This document shows positions 29,461 to 32,063 of a DNA stretch of 32,063 nt, piece by piece. This stretch comes from Methylomonas sp. GTDB taxonomy: Bacteria; Pseudomonadota; Gammaproteobacteria; Methylococcales; Methylomonadaceae. The stretch spans positions 1 to 32,063 of the forward strand of contig JALSLW010000099.1 of the NCBI GenBank assembly GCA_026988155.1, given 5' to 3'. Below the pieces are notes generated by a model that saw nothing but the letters and a program-made list of their open reading frames with translations, was not told the origin of the DNA and made no database searches. The translations under genes were made by a program, and so were the position numbers. The number at the start of each line of letters is the position of its first letter. Within the stretch, counting starts at the first letter, position 1.

Positions 29461-29726
29461 AAACAGTTCATCTAACCATTAGTGGACGAGTACAAGGCGT
29501 TTACTTTAGGGCTTTTACTCAAAAACAGGCTATTAAGCATCAGGTAACAGGTTTTGTTCGCAACAAACCTGATGGCTCTGTTGAAGTTATTGCACGTGCT
29601 ACCCCTTGTCAACTGGAAGCCTTTATTAGTTGCTGCCATAAGGGGCCTATACTAGCCAGCGTCAAGGATGTGCTCGTCAACAAAAGTATATCAGCAGAAA
29701 CATTTACTCATTTTGAAATTCGTTAG
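29457..29726 (+). CDS. acyP: Acylphosphatase
   Basis: Acylphosphatase hydrolyses carboxyl-phosphate bonds in small molecules. The 89-residue protein is full length and shows the signature GRVQGVYFRAFT with catalytic Arg18, and GFVRNKPDGSVEV with catalytic Asn36. Its ATG overlaps the rlmKL stop in an ATGA four-base overlap, so translation is probably coupled. The C-terminal strand ends in FEIR, near the usual FEI/Y-R ending. It converges with the hvfX-like gene seven bases away. Confidence 0.95.
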   Translation: MKTVHLTISGRVQGVYFRAFTQKQAIKHQVTGFVRNKPDGSVEVIARATPCQLEAFISCCHKGPILASVKDVLVNKSISAETFTHFEIR

Positions 29727-29733
29727 GAAGAGC

Positions 29734-30363
29734 TTAATCCATAAATTTACGTTTCAACCAGTAATCAATGCTTACAAAATTTCCAGCTCCAATAAAGAAT
29801 AATACTAGCAACATTATAAAATAAGTTACAGCAAATTCTACGCCATTGTTAAGAATGACTACACTCCCATTTTCAGTTAACCATTCATAATTACCATTAT
29901 TCTTCAAAAGCGTCTTTACTATATCTAAACGCTCAATGGCTCCAACCGTTCTTTCTGTTGCAAATATGCCACTGCCTTCTGCAATAGCAAGCCAACCATT
30001 TTTCAAATGTACTGTGATAGCGGCAACTAACATAGTAATCATCAGCGGAATAGATATCAAGCGAACTCCAAACCCAACTAATAAAAAAATAGCTCCTAAC
30101 ACCTCAACCAAAGCAACTAGAAAAACCAACAAATAAGGTAAAGGTAAACCAAGTCCCCAGTCTTCATTTCCAAACCAGTCAACTGTATCGGAAAAATTCA
30201 TAAATTTCTTGCTTCCAGCCATCCAAAAAACTGGAACCAGATATAATCTCAAAAAAAGTGGTGCAATAAAATCAACTACTTTTGCCTTATCACACCAGAT
30301 AATCAACAAATTGATCAGACCTGGAGCTTTTTCAATAATTGTTGAAATATATTTATTATTCAT
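29734..30363 (-). CDS. HvfX-like DoxX family membrane protein
   Basis: This is a DoxX-fold membrane protein of 209 residues with about four to five membrane segments. It closely fits my recollection of HvfX, a maturation protein linked to copper-binding RiPPs (bufferins). Shared features are RLYLVPVFWMAGSKKF near 38-55, WFGNEDWGLGLPLPYLL near 63-80, the GAIFLLVGFGVRLISIPLMITMLVAAITVHLKNGW stretch near 90-124, and NYEWLTENGSVVILNNGVEFAVTYFIMLL near 157-185. In bufferin loci it accompanies a precursor peptide and HvfB/HvfC genes; none is seen here. It may be a stand-alone paralogue or the remains of a larger locus. An AGG site precedes the ATG. Confidence 0.8.
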   Translation of the reverse strand: MNNKYISTIIEKAPGLINLLIIWCDKAKVVDFIAPLFLRLYLVPVFWMAGSKKFMNFSDTVDWFGNEDWGLGLPLPYLLVFLVALVEVLGAIFLLVGFGVRLISIPLMITMLVAAITVHLKNGWLAIAEGSGIFATERTVGAIERLDIVKTLLKNNGNYEWLTENGSVVILNNGVEFAVTYFIMLLVLFFIGAGNFVSIDYWLKRKFMD

Positions 30364-30419
30364 TGTAAAAACCTGCCTTTTTATTATGATAAACAGAAAC
30401 CAACTTACATCTTAACAAT

Positions 30420-30670
30420 AATCATGCCCCCAATATTAGCAATATATTAACTGATATTCCAAAGAAAGTTCCCAAAGAATTATTCCAAACCCTTCTTGCA
30501 AAAGGCCCAATCAAAATAGAAGGGATCATTTCTCAAGGACATTGCTCCCTCACCGACGAATGGTATGACCAAGTTCAAGATGAGTGGATAATTATAATTG
30601 AAGGAAAAGCAAAATTAATATTCGAAAACAATTCATTTCCTATTTTTTAAGGCCTGGCGACTATCTTATA
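30420..30670 (+). pseudogene. Cupin-domain protein, 5' part, frameshifted and interrupted
   Basis: The translation from about 30420 reads like a small cupin: NILTDIPKKVPKELFQTLL, IEGIISQGHCSLTDEWYDQ and DEWIIIIEGKAKLIFENN. The frame stops at TAA (30648-30650) after a run of six T; one more T would continue it as LRPGDYLI, the next conserved cupin segment. At the start, ATG (30424-30426) is out of frame by one base; one more C in the run at 30427-30431 would join it to the frame. The gene is then cut at the TA of 30669-30670 by an IS630 element. The 3' part resumes at 31769. Confidence 0.8.
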
Positions 30671-30696
30671 AGTACCCATGAAAAATGATTTTAACG
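30671..30696 (+). repeat. Left terminal inverted repeat of the IS630 element
   Basis: It starts AGTACCC and ends TTTTAACG, pairs with 31741-31766 in reverse complement at 21 of 26 positions, and abuts the TA at 30669-30670. Confidence 0.88.
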
Positions 30697-30739
30697 AAAA
30701 AGTGAGATAATAAACAATTATTTGCCATCATAAATTCAA

Positions 30740-31738
30740 GTGATTTACGTAAAGCCATTAACTACAGAAGAAACTATTACATTAAATGAGATGCATAAAA
30801 ACCATCCGTTGCATATGAGTAGAAAAAGAGCCCATTCCATTTTTTTAAGCCATCAGGGAATGTCAGTTCCCATGATTTATTCAATTTACTCAGTGTCTCG
30901 TCAGACAGTTTCCACTTGGTTCACTAAATGGGAAACTTTAGGCATTTGCGGTTTAGTTGATAATTCAGGGAGAGGACGCCCAAGTCTTTTGAGTGATGAG
31001 CAAAAAAGTGCTGTGATCAGGCAAGTGAAGAAATATCCGCGATCGTTAAAGGCCGTATTATCAAATCTTAGCAGTGAGCTAGGTTTTACCATGAGTATTG
31101 ATACGCTGAAGAACATATGCAAACAAGCAGGGCTTGTATGGAAACGCGTTAGAAAATCATTGCGAAAAAAACGTAATCAAGATGACTTTGACGTGTCAAA
31201 AGAAGAATTGAAACTGTTAATACAACAGCATAAAGACAATGAAATCGATTTATGCTATTTCGATGAGTCAGGCTTTACATTAGAGCCTTGCGTTCCCTAT
31301 GCATGGCAGCCAGTCGGAAAAACCATCGAAATACCCAGCTCAAAAAGTAAACGGCTTAATGTTTTAGGATTTGTTAATAGGGATTGTAAGTTCAATTCTT
31401 TTGTTTTTGAAGGGTCGATTAACAGCTCTTGTGTTGTCGCGTGTATTGATGCATTTTCGCATCAGATCAAAATCCCAACAACGCTTGAGATTGATAATGC
31501 ATCAACTCATACAAGCCATGAGTTTAACAATAATCTTAAAGCGTGGACAGAAAGAGGCCTGACTATTTATCGTATACCTCCCTATTCGCCCGAGTTAAAT
31601 ATTATTGAGATTATATGGCGAAAAATAAAATACGAGTGGCTTCCTTTTTCAGCCTATGAGTCTTATCATTCGCTTGAACAGGAATTATTTCAGGTGCTTT
31701 CTAATATTGGAAAAAATCACAAGGTGGTATTTTCTTAA
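30740..31738 (+). CDS. IS630-family transposase
   Basis: This DDE transposase moves the surrounding element. The 332-residue protein has an N-terminal helix-turn-helix region (SVPMIYSIYSVSRQTVSTWF near 42-61, then GLVDNSGRGRPSLL) and a C-terminal DDE domain. Likely catalytic residues are Asp175 in YFDESGF, Asp252 in LEIDNASTHTS and Glu290 in PPYSPELNIIEIIW. All core motifs are intact, so it may be active. The start is taken as GTG at 30740; no strong ribosome binding site precedes it. The frame is single, without the frameshift some IS630 members use. It ends two bases before the right inverted repeat. Confidence 0.93.
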   Translation: MIYVKPLTTEETITLNEMHKNHPLHMSRKRAHSIFLSHQGMSVPMIYSIYSVSRQTVSTWFTKWETLGICGLVDNSGRGRPSLLSDEQKSAVIRQVKKYPRSLKAVLSNLSSELGFTMSIDTLKNICKQAGLVWKRVRKSLRKKRNQDDFDVSKEELKLLIQQHKDNEIDLCYFDESGFTLEPCVPYAWQPVGKTIEIPSSKSKRLNVLGFVNRDCKFNSFVFEGSINSSCVVACIDAFSHQIKIPTTLEIDNASTHTSHEFNNNLKAWTERGLTIYRIPPYSPELNIIEIIWRKIKYEWLPFSAYESYHSLEQELFQVLSNIGKNHKVVFS

Positions 31739-31740
31739 AA

Positions 31741-31766
31741 CGTTAAATTAATTTTACTTGGATACT
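31741..31766 (-). repeat. Right terminal inverted repeat of the IS630 element
   Basis: In reverse complement it starts AGTATCC and ends TTTAACG, matching the left repeat at 30671-30696 with five mismatches. It abuts the TA at 31767-31768. Confidence 0.88.
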
Positions 31767-31768
31767 TA

Positions 31769-31876
31769 TTTCCTTCGCATACAAAACATCGCGTATACTG
31801 GGCAGATCCAGAGATAAAACCTATTTGGTTAGCCCTCCATATTTACCCATCCCCAGCCAAAAGAATTCACGCCTGA
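31769..31876 (+). pseudogene. Cupin-domain protein, 3' part, beyond the insertion
   Basis: The translation FPSHTKHRVYWADPE followed by PIWLALHIYP is the conserved end of a small cupin, with the metal-region histidine near the start, and it closes at TGA (31874-31876). Joined to the 5' part across a single TA, the codons run CTT ATA TTT CCT, giving GDYLIFPSHTKHR without a gap. It has no start of its own, so it is the stranded end of the gene that begins near 30420. Confidence 0.85.
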
Positions 31877-32004
31877 CTTTTCAAAAAAGCATTTTAAAAT
31901 TCAATACCTAACCTGACTATGACTCTGCCGCTGGCTATCATCCTAAAAAAATCAGTTGAATATAGAGTTATAATCCCAAGTACCTAAATCACCTGAGCCG
32001 AGCC

Positions 32005-32063
32005 ATGGTATTACCTCCAAAAACCACTCACCCAGAGGGTGACAAAGAAATCGCCTTTCCCAA
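32005..32063 (+). CDS. Possible start of a gene running off the right edge
   Basis: An ATG at 32005 opens a frame that stays open to the window end and begins MVLPPKTTHPEGDKEIAFP. A TATAAT lies at 31969-31974, 30 bases upstream, but no -35 box or clear ribosome binding site is seen. I do not recognise the product. With fewer than 20 codons visible, this may be chance. Confidence 0.3.
   Translation, partial: MVLPPKTTHPEGDKEIAFP

Larger units (their letters stand above)
30669..31768 (+). mobile_element. IS630-family insertion sequence, complete, with TA target duplication
   Basis: The element lies between two TA dinucleotides (30669-30670 and 31767-31768), the target duplication typical of IS630/Tc1 elements. 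Imperfect terminal inverted repeats of 26 bases (30671-30696 and 31741-31766) match at 21 positions, beginning AGTA(C/T)CC and ending TTTAACG. One intact transposase gene fills most of the 1096-base interior. Removing the element and one TA restores the reading frame of the interrupted cupin gene, which independently proves both ends. Confidence 0.93.

Overview
The window looks like chromosome of an AT-rich gammaproteobacterium. The evidence is gene order: a ndk-rlmN-pilF-hisS-yfgM-bamB-der block, a tgt-yajC-secD-secF operon, and leuS-lptE-holA with a divergent ybeL-like zinc-ribbon gene, all arranged as in many gammaproteobacteria. A REP-like palindrome of a type I associate with Methylococcales and relatives, plus an HvfX-type DoxX protein, fit an environmental lineage of that kind, but the genus cannot be fixed from the sequence alone.

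Layout. Positions 1-318 hold no gene but several perfect inverted repeats. Positions 319-7331 are a minus-strand housekeeping block: nucleotide metabolism (ndk), RNA modification (rlmN), type IV pilus pilotin (pilF), histidyl-tRNA synthesis (hisS) and envelope or ribosome assembly (yfgM, bamB, der). rodZ and ispG, often found between pilF and hisS, are absent, and a palindrome lies in the gap. Positions 7366-11957 are the tgt-yajC-secD-secF operon, closed by a long hairpin terminator. Positions 12180-14226 are htpG with a clear terminator and a near-consensus heat-shock (sigma-32) promoter.

Positions 14227-16878 are an AT-rich island facing the opposite way to its neighbours. It holds a type II restriction-modification pair: a C5-cytosine methyltransferase and a nuclease whose C-terminal part resembles the NgoFVII/BfiI B3-like DNA-binding domain, while its N-terminal part lacks a phospholipase-D motif. 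It sits just downstream of holA, where nadD often lies.

Positions 16879-29726 return to core genes: holA, lptE, leuS, a ybeL-like gene, an orphan ParA, an HD-GYP protein, lnt, a tandem PilZ protein, a lytic-transglycosylase-like lipoprotein, a periplasmic FKBP isomerase, rlmKL and acyP. HD-GYP and PilZ proteins flanking lnt suggest a local c-di-GMP and cell-envelope neighbourhood.

Positions 29734-32063 are a decaying accessory end: an orphan hvfX-like gene, then a small cupin gene cut in two by a complete IS630-family element with a TA target duplication and terminal inverted repeats. Joining the two cupin halves across one TA restores the reading frame exactly. Two further one-base shifts in homopolymers affect the upstream half. 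A possible start of another gene runs off the right edge.
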